Shown here piece after piece: positions 25,567 to 34,084 of a DNA stretch of 64,000 nucleotides. The position numbers were made by a program, and so were the translations under genes. The notes under the pieces were generated by a model. It saw only the letters and a program-made list of their open reading frames with translations, ran no database searches and was not told where the DNA came from. Every line of letters starts with the position of its first letter. Position 1 is the stretch's first letter. Source of the DNA: Lustribacter sp965277075 (GTDB taxonomy: Bacteria; Vulcanimicrobiota; Vulcanimicrobiia; Vulcanimicrobiales; Vulcanimicrobiaceae); assembly GCA_965277075.1 (NCBI GenBank), contig OZ255707.1, forward strand, positions 2,728,001-2,792,000, read 5' to 3'.

Positions 25567-25932
25567 TTACGCGGCGGACGCGATCGCGTTCTTAGCGGTT
25601 TCCATCAGACGTGCAAATGCTGCTTGATCGTGGACGGCGATATCGGCGAGCGCCTTACGATTCACGACGACGCCGCTCTTCTTGAGACCCGCCATGAAGC
25701 GTGAATACGAAAGGCCCTCGCGGCGTGCAGCCGCGTTGATGCGGGCGATCCACAGCGAACGAAAATCACGCTTGCGTACGCGGCGATCCCGATATGCGTA
25801 CGAGAGCGAATGCAGCAATGCTTCGTTTGCAACGCGGTAGTTGCGGCGGCGAGCCGCGCGAAAGCCCTTGACGAGCTTCATGACCTTGCGGCGGTGCTTG
25901 ATGCCGTGAACGCCGCGTTTGATCCGTGCCAT
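25567..25932 (-). CDS. rplT: 50S ribosomal protein L20
   Basis: 121 residues, full length. MARIKRGVHGIKHRRKVMK at the N-terminus and DFRSLWIARINAAARREGLS in the globular part are diagnostic of bL20. Binds 23S rRNA early in 50S assembly and in several bacteria represses its own infC-rpmI-rplT operon. Third gene of that operon here, 20 bp after rpmI. Confidence 0.98.
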   Translation of the reverse strand: MARIKRGVHGIKHRRKVMKLVKGFRAARRRNYRVANEALLHSLSYAYRDRRVRKRDFRSLWIARINAAARREGLSYSRFMAGLKKSGVVVNRKALADIAVHDQAAFARLMETAKNAIASAA

Positions 25933-25952
25933 CGATCTGTTCTCCTACACCA

Positions 25953-26159
25953 CTAAAGCAAATACGGGATCTGCGGCGCGAAGCGCTTGAGATCGCCGGC
26001 GAAGACGTGCTGATCCTTGCGGAAATTCCGTTTGCGTTTGCGCGTCTTTTTGCTGAGAATGTGCCCGCAGCCGCTGAACTGGTGACGATGCGTGACGACG
26101 CCGTTGGCGCTCACTTTCACCCGCTTGGCGGTACCGCGGTGGGTCTTGATCTTAGGCAT
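25953..26159 (-). CDS. rpmI: 50S ribosomal protein L35
   Basis: 68 residues from ATG 26159. MPKIKTHRGTAKRVKVSANG followed by the basic stretch KKTRKRKRNFRKDQ and a hydrophobic-Pro C-terminus is the complete bL35 pattern. The ATG lies inside the end of infC (8-bp overlap), so translation is coupled to infC. Confidence 0.98.
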   Translation of the reverse strand: MPKIKTHRGTAKRVKVSANGVVTHRHQFSGCGHILSKKTRKRKRNFRKDQHVFAGDLKRFAPQIPYLL

Positions 26160-26799
26160 GGGCTCCCTCAGCTGGTTCTGCGACGTGATCGTTCGTGTGC
26201 TCGTCCACATGTTCGCCGACGTGCTCGGCCTCGGCGGCGGTCGGAGCGGCTTCGTCCTTGTGGTGAACGAATCGCGGCGGCCCGACCGGCGATTGGCGCG
26301 GGGCGAGGATGAGAAACATGTTCTTGCCTTCGAGTTTCGCATCGCGCTCGACGATCGCCGTGTTCGCGAGGTCGACGGAGATGCGATCGAGCAGACGTTT
26401 TCCATACGACGTGTAGGTGATTTCGCGACCCCGGAACATGATCGTCACCTTGACTTTGCCGCCGTCGAGCAGAAGACGTTCGGCCATCTTCGCTTTGACT
26501 TCGTAATCGTGGGTATCGATCTTCGGTCGTAATTTCACTTCGCGCAGTTCGAAGTTTTTCTGCTTCTTGCGCGCGTCTTTGTCTTTCTTCGACTGTTCGT
26601 ATTTCAATCGACCGTAATCGCCGATACGACAGACCGGCGGGACCGCCGTCGGCGAAACTTCGATGAGATCGAGACCTTTGAAACGCGCCATCCCAAGCGC
26701 TTCTTCGGTCGGCATGACGCCGAGTTGGGTCCCCTCATCGTCGATCACTCGAACGCTGCGGATGCGGATCTGGTCGTTGACGCGTAACGGTCGTGCTAT
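26152..26799 (-). CDS. infC: Translation initiation factor IF-3, apparently with an AUA start codon
   Basis: 215 residues if begun at ATA 26797-26799. RPLRVNDQIRIRSVRVIDDEG is the normal start of the N-domain; the linker KKDKDARKKQKNFE and C-domain KLRPKIDTHDYEVKAK are complete. No ATG, GTG or TTG lies between the Shine-Dalgarno AGGAG (26808-26812, 8 nt upstream) and RVND; the nearest in-frame ATG (26847) has no usable ribosome site and adds 16 odd residues. IF-3 rejects non-standard start codons, and AUU/AUC/AUA starts are known to allow its autoregulation. The last 35-40 residues form an unusual acidic, His-rich tail (EHVGEHVDEHTNDHVAE). Confidence 0.95.
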   Translation of the reverse strand: MARPLRVNDQIRIRSVRVIDDEGTQLGVMPTEEALGMARFKGLDLIEVSPTAVPPVCRIGDYGRLKYEQSKKDKDARKKQKNFELREVKLRPKIDTHDYEVKAKMAERLLLDGGKVKVTIMFRGREITYTSYGKRLLDRISVDLANTAIVERDAKLEGKNMFLILAPRQSPVGPPRFVHHKDEAAPTAAEAEHVGEHVDEHTNDHVAEPAEGAHA

Positions 26800-26820
26800 G
26801 GGCTGAACTCCTGATAGAGA

Positions 26821-26940
26821 AACAAAAAGGCGGGGACGCCGAAGCATCTCCGCTTGTCACGAACCCGTGCCGACGGGCTCCTGAGGTTGCGACCGGATCG
26901 CCCGAGGGCATCCGGTGAGAGCCTTTCGACCCTGCTTCGG
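26821..26940 (-). promoter_or_regulatory. Structured 5' leader of infC-rpmI-rplT with attenuator-like hairpin
   Basis: Between the promoter and infC, the minus strand can fold into three stems: CCGGAT...ATCCGG (26893-26915), an 8-bp stem GAGCCCGT/ACGGGTTC with a 4-nt loop (26861-26880), and a GC-rich stem around GGCG-TCCC-CGCC followed by TTTTTGTTTC (about 26823-26855), which looks like an intrinsic terminator just before the ribosome site. This is the layout of autoregulated infC leaders (L20-responsive in Bacillus), though no L20 binding site was demonstrated here. Confidence 0.5.
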
Positions 26941-26947
26941 CCGGGGG

Positions 26948-26976
26948 ATGATACCACGCCCCCGGCCCTCGGTCAA
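26948..26976 (-). promoter_or_regulatory. Sigma70-type promoter of infC-rpmI-rplT
   Basis: On the minus strand TTGACC (26971-26976), a 17-nt spacer and TATCAT (26948-26953). A close consensus match with ideal spacing, about 150 bp before the infC start, leaving room for the structured leader. Confidence 0.7.
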
Positions 26977-27013
26977 ACCCGCGCACGCCCCGAATCGTTT
27001 CGGTGCCCCCGGT

Positions 27014-27144
27014 GTCACCCTGAGCTCGTCGCGTCACCCGAGCTTGTCGTCCTTCGACAAGCTCAGGATGACGAGGTACTCCGTCACCTTAAGCTTGTGG
27101 TGTCACCCTGAGCTTGCCGTGTCACCCTGAGCTTGCCGAAGGGT
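27014..27144. repeat. Cluster of six short GTCACCCTGAGCTTG-type repeats
   Basis: Units related to GTCACCCTGAGCTTGTCGAAGG occur at about 27014, 27033, 27083, 27102 and 27121 in one orientation and at 27050-27072 in the other. The 27033/27050 pair is a long hairpin (about 17-bp arms, few mismatches). Repeats of this consensus are scattered through intergenic DNA of many GC-rich bacteria. The cluster lies between the tricorn-like gene and the infC promoter, and the last unit supplies the final codons and stop of the tricorn-like gene. Confidence 0.8.
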
Positions 27145-30100
27145 GCGCGCGGTTCGGGTACGGCGCAAAGGCGGGCCGGGATGGGGCCGCCGCGAGCGAC
27201 ACGCCGATCAGCCTGAGCGCCGTGTCCAACTGCGGATCGATCCCCGCCGCGGAGTCCTGCGGCGCGATATCGATCTCGACGTCCGGATCGGTACCATAGT
27301 TTTCGACGTGCCAACCGACATCGGCGAACCAGAACGAGAACTCCGGTTGGGTCGTCGTCGTGCCGTCGACGAGTTCGTGATATGGATTGATCCCGACGAC
27401 GCCGCCCCACGTGCGCATCCCGACGAGCGTGCCGAGCCCGTAGAGTTTGAAGCAGTGCGAGAAGATGTCGCCGTCGGAGCCGGCGAACTGATTGGTCAGC
27501 GCGATCATCGGGCCGCCGACGGATTCGGGCGGATACGGGACCGGCGGACCGTAGCGCGAGATATCGTAGCCGACGCGTTTGCGCGCGAGCTTCTCGAGCA
27601 ACAGCGGCGAAACGTGGCCGCCGCGATTGTACCGCACGTCGACGATCAGCGCGTCGCGTTCGAATTCGGAGAGAAATCCGCGGTGGAATTCCGCGAACCC
27701 CCACGGTCCCATGTCGGGGATGTGAACGTACCCGACGCGGCCGCCGGTGCGCTCGCGCACGAGCCGCCGGTTCGCGTCGACCCAGGCGCGATAGCGCAAC
27801 ATGCGCTCGTCGCGCAACGCGCGCACGAGCACGCGCCGCCGCTTGCCGTCGCGTTCGATGTCGAGTGCGACGTCGCGCCCGGCGCGGTTAACCAGCAGCT
27901 CGTCCGGCGTTCGTTCGTATGTTACCGGGACGCCGCCGACGGCGACGATCGCGTCGCCCGGCGCTACGTCGAGCCCCGGTTCGGCGAGCGGCGAATCGTC
28001 GCTGCGATTCCATGAGTCGCCGCGCAGAATGGCGTCGATACGGTAGCCGTTGCGCGCCGCATCCCAGCGGTAATCCGCGCCCAAGAATCCGCGTTTGTAC
28101 TGCGGGGGAACGCGCAAGTCGCCGCCGATCTCGTAGGCGTGCGATGTGCCGAGTTCGCCTTGCATCTCCCAAATCAGATCGGAGAGTTCGGCCCGCGTGC
28201 GAACGCGCGGCAGCAAGGCTTCGTAACGGGTGAGCACGTGCGGCCAGTCGACGCCCGACATCGCCGGATCCCAGAACTGCTCGCGCTGCAACCGCCAAGC
28301 TTCGCGCAACATCTGCGTCCACTCGCGCGCCGGCTCGACGAGAACGCCGATACGGCCGAGGTCGAGCCAGCCCGAGCGGCGGTTCGTTTCCGTCGCGACT
28401 TTCTCGTCGGGATCGTCATCCGGCAACTCGCCGCCGGCGTCGATCGCACGGAGTTTTCCGTGCGACGCGTAGACGAGTGTGCGATGATCGTTTCCCAGGA
28501 CGAAGTCGTCGATATCGGTAGCGAGCACCGCGCTTCGCGCTTGCCCGAAGTCGTACGCCTGCAGCGTTCCGCCCGCGTGTTCGTCGTCGTCATCGCCGCG
28601 CGTCTTAATGCCGCGAACGGTGAACCGAGAGAAGAGGGCGCGACCCTTGACACCGGCGATGCGTTCGTATGAACCTTCTTCGACGGGAAACGCGAGGATG
28701 CGATGCGGCAGTCCGGCGGCGTCGATCGCAATCGGCGCCGGAGTCTTCGGCAGGTTGGCATCGTCGCCGTCCTTCTCGTCGTCATCGCGGTCATCGTCTT
28801 TCGCTTTGTGCAACGACGCCGGCACCGGCGTAAACGGGTTCGCGACGTCGGCGCGCAGCGAGACGACATATGGCCGCATGGCCTGCGGGAAACTCAAGTC
28901 GAACTGGAGCGCGTCGTAGACCGGATTGAAATCGCGCGCGGAGATGAAGTAGAGATATTTCCCCTCCGGATCCCAGGCCGGTGAGCGGTCTTCGCGCAGC
29001 GGTTCGGTCGCGTCGATGATGTTGCCGCTCGCGCAGTCGGCGATGCGCACGATGCTCGTCGCGGCGCGGGGCGACCACGCATAGGCGATCCAGCGTCCGT
29101 CGGGCGAGAACGCGAGATCCGTACAACGACTCGCGTCGCTCGTATCGAGCAGCCGCGGCGCGGCTCCGAGGTCGATCGCGTGAAGCTCGTGTTTGTGATT
29201 CGCGAACGCGAGCCGGTCGCCGGCGGGTGATGCGACGAGTTCCGTGACGCGCCCGATGTCGCCATCGGTCACCGCGTACGCGGGGGCCGACTGATCGACC
29301 GGCGCGACGACGATCCGTTCGTAACCGGCTGCATCATCGACGTACGCAATCCGTTTTCCGTCGTGCAACCACACGACGTCGCGCCGGCGCGCGTCCCCGT
29401 CACCGTGTTCGCTAACCGCTTCTTCCCACAACGGCATCGTGTACGCCCGTCCGCGAGAGACGAGCGCGAGCGCGCTGCCATCGGGCGAGGGCACGAACGT
29501 TTCGAGCAGATCGGCCGCGTCGACGAAGCGCCGCGCGGTCTGCGGTGCCGCCGAGGGTGCGTCGATCGCGACCCGGCGCGTCGTTCGCGCGCTCGCATCA
29601 TAGACGACGATGTCGCCGCCGGCTGCGTAAACGATGCGCGTTCCGTCGGTCGACGGGAAACGGGCGAAGTACTCGCGTTCGTCGGTGAGTTGCTGCAGAT
29701 CCGAACCGTCGGGCGCGATGCTGTAGAGGTTCCCGATGCCGTCGTGGTCGGAGAGAAACGCGACGCGTTCGCCGAGCCACATCGGCCACACGAGGTTGCC
29801 GTTGACGTCGCGCGCCAAACGTTCGAACGTTCCGCTGCCGCTGCGATCGATCCAAAGTTGTCCCGCGGTGCCGCCGCGATAGCGCTTCCAACGCGCCGGA
29901 TCGAGGTTGTTCCTGCCGATGAGAAACGCACCGTTCGCCGCGATCGCGAAGGACATCGCATGACCGACCGGCAATCGCCGCGGCGCGCCGCCGTCGCGAT
30001 GGACCGCGAACGCGACGGTTTCTTTGACGAACGGCATCGCGCCGTCGCAGGTGAAGTAAATCTCGTTGCCGTCGCTCGACCAGCCGCTGACATGCAGCGC

Positions 30101-30364
30101 ATCGCTGCCGAGAAACGTGAGGCGCCGCGGCGGTCCGCCGATCGCGGGCAGCAGGTAAACTTCCGGGTTGCCCTCGTCGCGGCCGACGTACGCGACGAGC
30201 GTTCCATCCGGGGAGATGCGAGGCAGCGAGCTCGGCCCGGGGCCGGCGGTCAATCGGCGCGCGATACCGCCGCCGGCATCAACGCTCCACAGATCGTCCT
30301 CGCAGACGAAAACGATCGTCGATCCGTTGATACTTGGTGTGCGATAGTAGCCGTGGGAATCCAT
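27122..30364 (-). CDS. Tricorn protease homologue (S41 family)
   Basis: 1080 residues from ATG 30364 (AAAGG 8 nt upstream). The N-terminal half is two beta-propellers of WD/PD40-like blades (RISPDGTLVAYVGRDEG, AFSPDGRWIAYAWSP). Then come a PDZ-like domain (VAPGDAIVAVGGVPV) and the S41 catalytic region. Candidate tetrad residues as in tricorn: His in GTSHAYE, Ser in QFAGSDGD and Glu in HVENYGTD. Degrades peptides downstream of larger proteases. No signal peptide, so cytoplasmic. Length equals archaeal tricorn. The last seven codons (HPSASSG) and the stop come from a short dispersed repeat, so the tail has been rewritten by repeat insertion. Confidence 0.92.
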   Translation of the reverse strand: MDSHGYYRTPSINGSTIVFVCEDDLWSVDAGGGIARRLTAGPGPSSLPRISPDGTLVAYVGRDEGNPEVYLLPAIGGPPRRLTFLGSDALHVSGWSSDGNEIYFTCDGAMPFVKETVAFAVHRDGGAPRRLPVGHAMSFAIAANGAFLIGRNNLDPARWKRYRGGTAGQLWIDRSGSGTFERLARDVNGNLVWPMWLGERVAFLSDHDGIGNLYSIAPDGSDLQQLTDEREYFARFPSTDGTRIVYAAGGDIVVYDASARTTRRVAIDAPSAAPQTARRFVDAADLLETFVPSPDGSALALVSRGRAYTMPLWEEAVSEHGDGDARRRDVVWLHDGKRIAYVDDAAGYERIVVAPVDQSAPAYAVTDGDIGRVTELVASPAGDRLAFANHKHELHAIDLGAAPRLLDTSDASRCTDLAFSPDGRWIAYAWSPRAATSIVRIADCASGNIIDATEPLREDRSPAWDPEGKYLYFISARDFNPVYDALQFDLSFPQAMRPYVVSLRADVANPFTPVPASLHKAKDDDRDDDEKDGDDANLPKTPAPIAIDAAGLPHRILAFPVEEGSYERIAGVKGRALFSRFTVRGIKTRGDDDDEHAGGTLQAYDFGQARSAVLATDIDDFVLGNDHRTLVYASHGKLRAIDAGGELPDDDPDEKVATETNRRSGWLDLGRIGVLVEPAREWTQMLREAWRLQREQFWDPAMSGVDWPHVLTRYEALLPRVRTRAELSDLIWEMQGELGTSHAYEIGGDLRVPPQYKRGFLGADYRWDAARNGYRIDAILRGDSWNRSDDSPLAEPGLDVAPGDAIVAVGGVPVTYERTPDELLVNRAGRDVALDIERDGKRRRVLVRALRDERMLRYRAWVDANRRLVRERTGGRVGYVHIPDMGPWGFAEFHRGFLSEFERDALIVDVRYNRGGHVSPLLLEKLARKRVGYDISRYGPPVPYPPESVGGPMIALTNQFAGSDGDIFSHCFKLYGLGTLVGMRTWGGVVGINPYHELVDGTTTTQPEFSFWFADVGWHVENYGTDPDVEIDIAPQDSAAGIDPQLDTALRLIGVSLAAAPSRPAFAPYPNRAHPSASSG

Positions 30365-30407
30365 CCGGCGCGCCTTTGGTGTGTGAGCGGCGCAGTCCCT
30401 CGAACGC

Positions 30408-31190
30408 TTACAAGCGGATGCCCAAGCCCAGCCGCAACGCGAAGTCGTGCACGTTGCTCGGCGCATTTGTGCGTCCGAGCAACGATTCGCCGTCGACGCC
30501 GCCGTCGAAATAGAAATGCGTGCCGGGTTCCTGGAACAAGACGCCGGCGCGATACCGGAGGGCGCGATACGTCAGCGCTGTTTGCGATAAATCGGCGAGC
30601 GCGTATTTTCCGCTCATGTTTCCGTAGTAGCTTACCCAGCCGTACGGCGCGATCGCGGCACGCGTGTTCGGCGTAAGCAGCACGACATAACCGATACCGT
30701 TGAGCGGCGGGTAGCCGGTGTTTTGGTGGCGATTCGCGGTCGCGAGTCCGACGAAGAGGTGCGGCGCGACCCGGATACCGCCGCCGTTCTCGAGCGTCCA
30801 CTGGTGCACGACGAATGCCGGTACCAGCGTCGATCCGCCGCCGCCGACCGTCGTGACCGGCTCGGCGGTGACATGATCGTACGCGACTTCACGATAGTCG
30901 TTGAACGATGCGAAAGAGATACCGATGATTCGCATCTCGCCTGTTTGCCAAAGGTCGAAGCCGGGTCGTGCCGGTGTCGAACCCGGCCGAAACTCCGAGG
31001 TGATCCGCGTTGCCGGCGCGACGCCGAGCGAGATCACTTGCGTGCCTTGCTCGAGGAATTTCCGATGCTTGCGCGCTGCGGGTGACGCGCTCGGAGCCGG
31101 GCTCGCTGCGGCGCCGTTTTGCGCGTGAACGGTAACGGGAGTAGCGAGCACGATAACGGCGGCAACCAGAACGATGAGAACACGAATCAC
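30408..31190 (-). CDS. Predicted outer-membrane beta-barrel protein
   Basis: 260 residues. Signal peptide IRVLIVLVAAVIVLATPVTVHAQ, an Ala/Pro/Ser-rich linker with basic patch, then alternating amphipathic strands (FVGLATANRHQNTGY, AAIAPYGWVSYYGN, ALTYRALRYRAGVLF) ending in DFALRLGLGIRL, a terminal strand suited to BAM-dependent insertion though it ends in Leu, not Phe. Function unknown. Same strand as the tricorn-like gene (43 bp away) and divergent from meaB. Confidence 0.65.
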   Translation of the reverse strand: MIRVLIVLVAAVIVLATPVTVHAQNGAAASPAPSASPAARKHRKFLEQGTQVISLGVAPATRITSEFRPGSTPARPGFDLWQTGEMRIIGISFASFNDYREVAYDHVTAEPVTTVGGGGSTLVPAFVVHQWTLENGGGIRVAPHLFVGLATANRHQNTGYPPLNGIGYVVLLTPNTRAAIAPYGWVSYYGNMSGKYALADLSQTALTYRALRYRAGVLFQEPGTHFYFDGGVDGESLLGRTNAPSNVHDFALRLGLGIRL

Positions 31191-31251
31191 CCCTCTCTAT
31201 GCCTCGAATCGGCTTGGGGAACCCGCGCGCCCGCTCCGAAGCAAGGCCGGA

Positions 31252-32214
31252 ATGGATGAACTGCTCGAGGCGTTCGAACGCGGCGAGGCGCGCGCGCTGG
31301 CGCGTGCGATCACGCGCTGCGAGAGCGGCACGGGTGAACCGCTCGTGCGCGCGCTCTACGCTCGGGCCGGTCGCGCGCTCACGGTCGGACTCACAGGGCC
31401 GCCGGGCGTCGGAAAGTCGACGCTGACGGCGGCGCTCGTCACGTACGCGCGCGGTCTGGGTAAATCCGTCGGTGTCATCTCGGTCGATCCGAGTTCGCCG
31501 TTCACGCGCGGGGCGTTGCTCGGCGACCGCATCCGGCTTGCCGAGCATTTCACGGATCCCAAGGTGTTCATTCGCTCGATGGCGAGCCGCGGGCATCTCG
31601 GCGGCGTCGCCGGCGCGACGGCTGATGCGACGACGCTGATGGATGCGTTCGGCTTCGACGTCGTCTTCGTCGAAACGGTCGGCGTCGGACAATCGGAGAT
31701 CGAGATCGCGGAGATCGCGGATACGACCCTTGTCGCATTGCAGCCGGGATCGGGCGACTCGGTCCAAGTGCTCAAGGCCGGCATCCTCGAGATCGCCGAC
31801 GTGTTCGTGGTGAACAAACGCGATCACCCGATGGCGTTGCAGCTGCAACGCGAGATTCGCTCGATGATGGAAATGCTCGATTACAGCGGCTGGGTGCCGC
31901 AACTCGTCTCGACGCAAGCGCGTGAAGCACAGGGCGTCGACGAACTGTGGAGCGCGATACTTGCGCATGACGCGTACTTGCGCGAATCGGGCGAGCTCGC
32001 GTCGAAGCGCCGCGCGGCATTCGAGCATCGCGTGCGCGGGCTCGTGCTCGGTGCGCTCGAGCGGCGCGTCGATGCGCGCGTGCAGGTCTTGCGCGGCGCC
32101 GGCGACCCTTACGCGGCCGCGCACGACGTGCTCGCCGAATTCGGCAGCGCGTCGAGCGTGACGGATCAGCCGCGTCGCCATGCAAGCGTGCGCGCGACCG
32201 TCAAGGGCCTGTAG
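31252..32214 (+). CDS. meaB: Methylmalonyl-CoA mutase-associated GTPase MeaB
   Basis: 320 residues from ATG 31252. G3E-family P-loop: Walker A GPPGVGKSTL (residues 49-58), then GVISVDPSSPFTRGALLGDRIR, VETVGVGQSE (Walker B region) and base-recognition VVNKRDH. The C-terminal dimerisation arm is present. It gates loading of intact adenosylcobalamin into the mutase and protects it during turnover. The mutase subunits are 2.7 and 5.4 kb downstream on the same strand, supporting the assignment. Ends 14 bp inside a convergent gene. Confidence 0.95.
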   Translation: MDELLEAFERGEARALARAITRCESGTGEPLVRALYARAGRALTVGLTGPPGVGKSTLTAALVTYARGLGKSVGVISVDPSSPFTRGALLGDRIRLAEHFTDPKVFIRSMASRGHLGGVAGATADATTLMDAFGFDVVFVETVGVGQSEIEIAEIADTTLVALQPGSGDSVQVLKAGILEIADVFVVNKRDHPMALQLQREIRSMMEMLDYSGWVPQLVSTQAREAQGVDELWSAILAHDAYLRESGELASKRRAAFEHRVRGLVLGALERRVDARVQVLRGAGDPYAAAHDVLAEFGSASSVTDQPRRHASVRATVKGL

Positions 32215-33088
32215 CCACGATCGTCTCAATCAGTCGTGGCGCGCCGTGCTCGTTCCAAAGCGCCGCAATTTGCTTGTCGTTCCTGCCAAGGTCTCCCCCG
32301 TTTATCGAGTAGAGTGAAACGATCTGCGAACGCTCCCAATTCCGAATTTCCTTGACATCGGCGACGAGACGGCAGACGTATCCCGCTTTTTGCGCCATCC
32401 AAAAAAGCCAAAGATCGTCGTTTGTCGGGGTCGTACGCCGGAACGCGTCGGCGTCGCGCGTTTCCGGGGGAAGCGAACCCGGCGGATAAAGCACGCCGCC
32501 GACGCCGGTCGGCATGAGACGTCCGGACCAGCGCGAGCCTTCGGAACTGAGCGGCCAGGTTTCGTATGAGGCAATTTGTCCGTTCGGTTCAAAGCGAACT
32601 TCCCGCGCTCGATGGGCGATAACCGCCGGCGGCCCGGCGAGGTACGCGGCGACGAGTTCGCCGAGCCAATCTCGTCCGTAAATCACGTCGTCATCCGCGG
32701 TGACGATGAATGCGTCCGGAAACGCGATGAGCGATGGAATGATCTTATTAAAGACTTTGAGATCGTCGCACTCGCGAATGTCGAGTCCGTGAGATGTCAG
32801 TTTTCGAACGGCGGAAGGTACGATCGAGGCGTCGTCCCGGGCGACCCACAAGACGACGCGATCCGGTTTCATTCGCTGCGCGAGCAAACATTTCAGCGTA
32901 AGTACCAACGCGCTATAACGCGGCGGATACGAGGTAAGCGACACGACCAACTCGTGACCCGTCAATCCGTGCGGCAGCCCGCCCTTCGGAAGCGGGCGGT
33001 AACGGACCCACATTTCCAAGAGCGACGTTCGCAGGCGACGGCCTTCGTGCGCGAGGCGTCGGCGAATTCGTTCCGTCAGCCGCAACAT
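32201..33088 (-). CDS. Glycosyltransferase, GT-A type
   Basis: 295 residues. VVSLTSYPPRYSALVLTLKC followed by KPDRVVLWVARDD, the metal-binding ADDDVIYGRDWL and TPTNDDLWLFWMAQ form a GT-A glycosyltransferase pattern seen in capsule and LPS loci. It stands alone between meaB and the dehydrogenase gene and is oriented against both, so it is probably an inserted accessory gene. Acceptor and donor unknown. Confidence 0.8.
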   Translation of the reverse strand: MLRLTERIRRRLAHEGRRLRTSLLEMWVRYRPLPKGGLPHGLTGHELVVSLTSYPPRYSALVLTLKCLLAQRMKPDRVVLWVARDDASIVPSAVRKLTSHGLDIRECDDLKVFNKIIPSLIAFPDAFIVTADDDVIYGRDWLGELVAAYLAGPPAVIAHRAREVRFEPNGQIASYETWPLSSEGSRWSGRLMPTGVGGVLYPPGSLPPETRDADAFRRTTPTNDDLWLFWMAQKAGYVCRLVADVKEIRNWERSQIVSLYSINGGDLGRNDKQIAALWNEHGAPRLIETIVATGP

Positions 33089-33181
33089 GGCGTCTCCGTA
33101 CCCGCGTTCTTCGAGTCATAACGGCGAGCAGACGAGGCAGTCGGAAGTAGCCGACGCGCGGATAGCAAATGAGCGTCGACG

Positions 33182-34084
33182 ATGAACGAGAAGGTCGGCT
33201 TTGTCGGCGTCGGCCGCATGGGCGCGAACATGGCGCGCCGTCTCAACGATGTCGGCTTCACCGTGAGCGCCCTGTACGACGCCGATCCGGTTCGGGCGCG
33301 CGACCTCGCCGGGGAGCTTGACGCGCCGGCCGTCGAGACGCTGGCGGCGGTGACGGCGGCGAGCGACGTGATCGTCACCGTCGTTACCGACGATGATGCG
33401 ATGCGCGGCATCTACGCGACGAACGGCGACTCACTGCTTACCGGCGCCGGCGGGAAGATCTTCATCAATGCGGCGACGCTCACTCCGGACGTGCACGTCG
33501 ACGTCGACGAGTTGATCGAAGACGCGGGTGGACGCGCGATCGAAGCGTGCATGGCCAGCTCGATTCCGCAGGCGCGCAACGGCGAACTCTACCTGATGTG
33601 TGCGGGCGACGAGTCGGCCTACGCGGCCGTCGAACCGCTACTTGCAAAGATGTCGTCGTCGATGCGTTGGATCGGCGAAGCCGGATCGGCCGCGCAAGTC
33701 AAAGCGCTGGTAAACATGCTGATGAACATCAACACCGCGGGCCTTGCCGAAGCGCTCGGGCTCGGCGATGCGCTGGGTCTCGACCTCACGATGTTGCGCG
33801 AGGTTTTTTCGCAGACCGGAGCGGCTTCGCGCGTGCTCGAGACCGACGGCCTCGACATGCAGAACCGCGAGCACGAGACGTACTTCTCTGCGGCACACGC
33901 GGCGAAAGATTCGGGCATCGCCTTACGGCTCGCGCACGACGTCGGTCTCGATCTGCCGCTCGCAGAGGCGACCAAAGACCAGTACGATCTGCTCGTCGCG
34001 GAAGGCCTCGGCGACATCGATAAGTCGGGCGTCGCCGAATTGACGTTCCAAGACCGCCGTCCCGTCAACATCAGCGACGGTTGA
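33182..34084 (+). CDS. NAD(P)-dependent oxidoreductase, 3-hydroxyisobutyrate dehydrogenase family
   Basis: 300 residues. Rossmann motif GFVGVGRMGANMARRL at the N-terminus, substrate-binding MASSIPQARNGEL and the catalytic Lys in AAQVKALVNMLMNINTAGLAEAL match beta-hydroxyacid dehydrogenases. It would oxidise 3-hydroxyisobutyrate or reduce a small semialdehyde. Being the first gene of the run leading into the acyl-CoA mutase, it hints at valine or propionate metabolism, but the family is broad. Its TGA overlaps the next ATG. Confidence 0.88.
   Translation: MNEKVGFVGVGRMGANMARRLNDVGFTVSALYDADPVRARDLAGELDAPAVETLAAVTAASDVIVTVVTDDDAMRGIYATNGDSLLTGAGGKIFINAATLTPDVHVDVDELIEDAGGRAIEACMASSIPQARNGELYLMCAGDESAYAAVEPLLAKMSSSMRWIGEAGSAAQVKALVNMLMNINTAGLAEALGLGDALGLDLTMLREVFSQTGAASRVLETDGLDMQNREHETYFSAAHAAKDSGIALRLAHDVGLDLPLAEATKDQYDLLVAEGLGDIDKSGVAELTFQDRRPVNISDG

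Noticed and set aside
29363..30676. 437-codon open frame antisense to the tricorn-like gene
   Set aside because: Arginine-rich composition, no domain, and the opposite strand has clear propeller blades and catalytic motifs. A GC-bias shadow.
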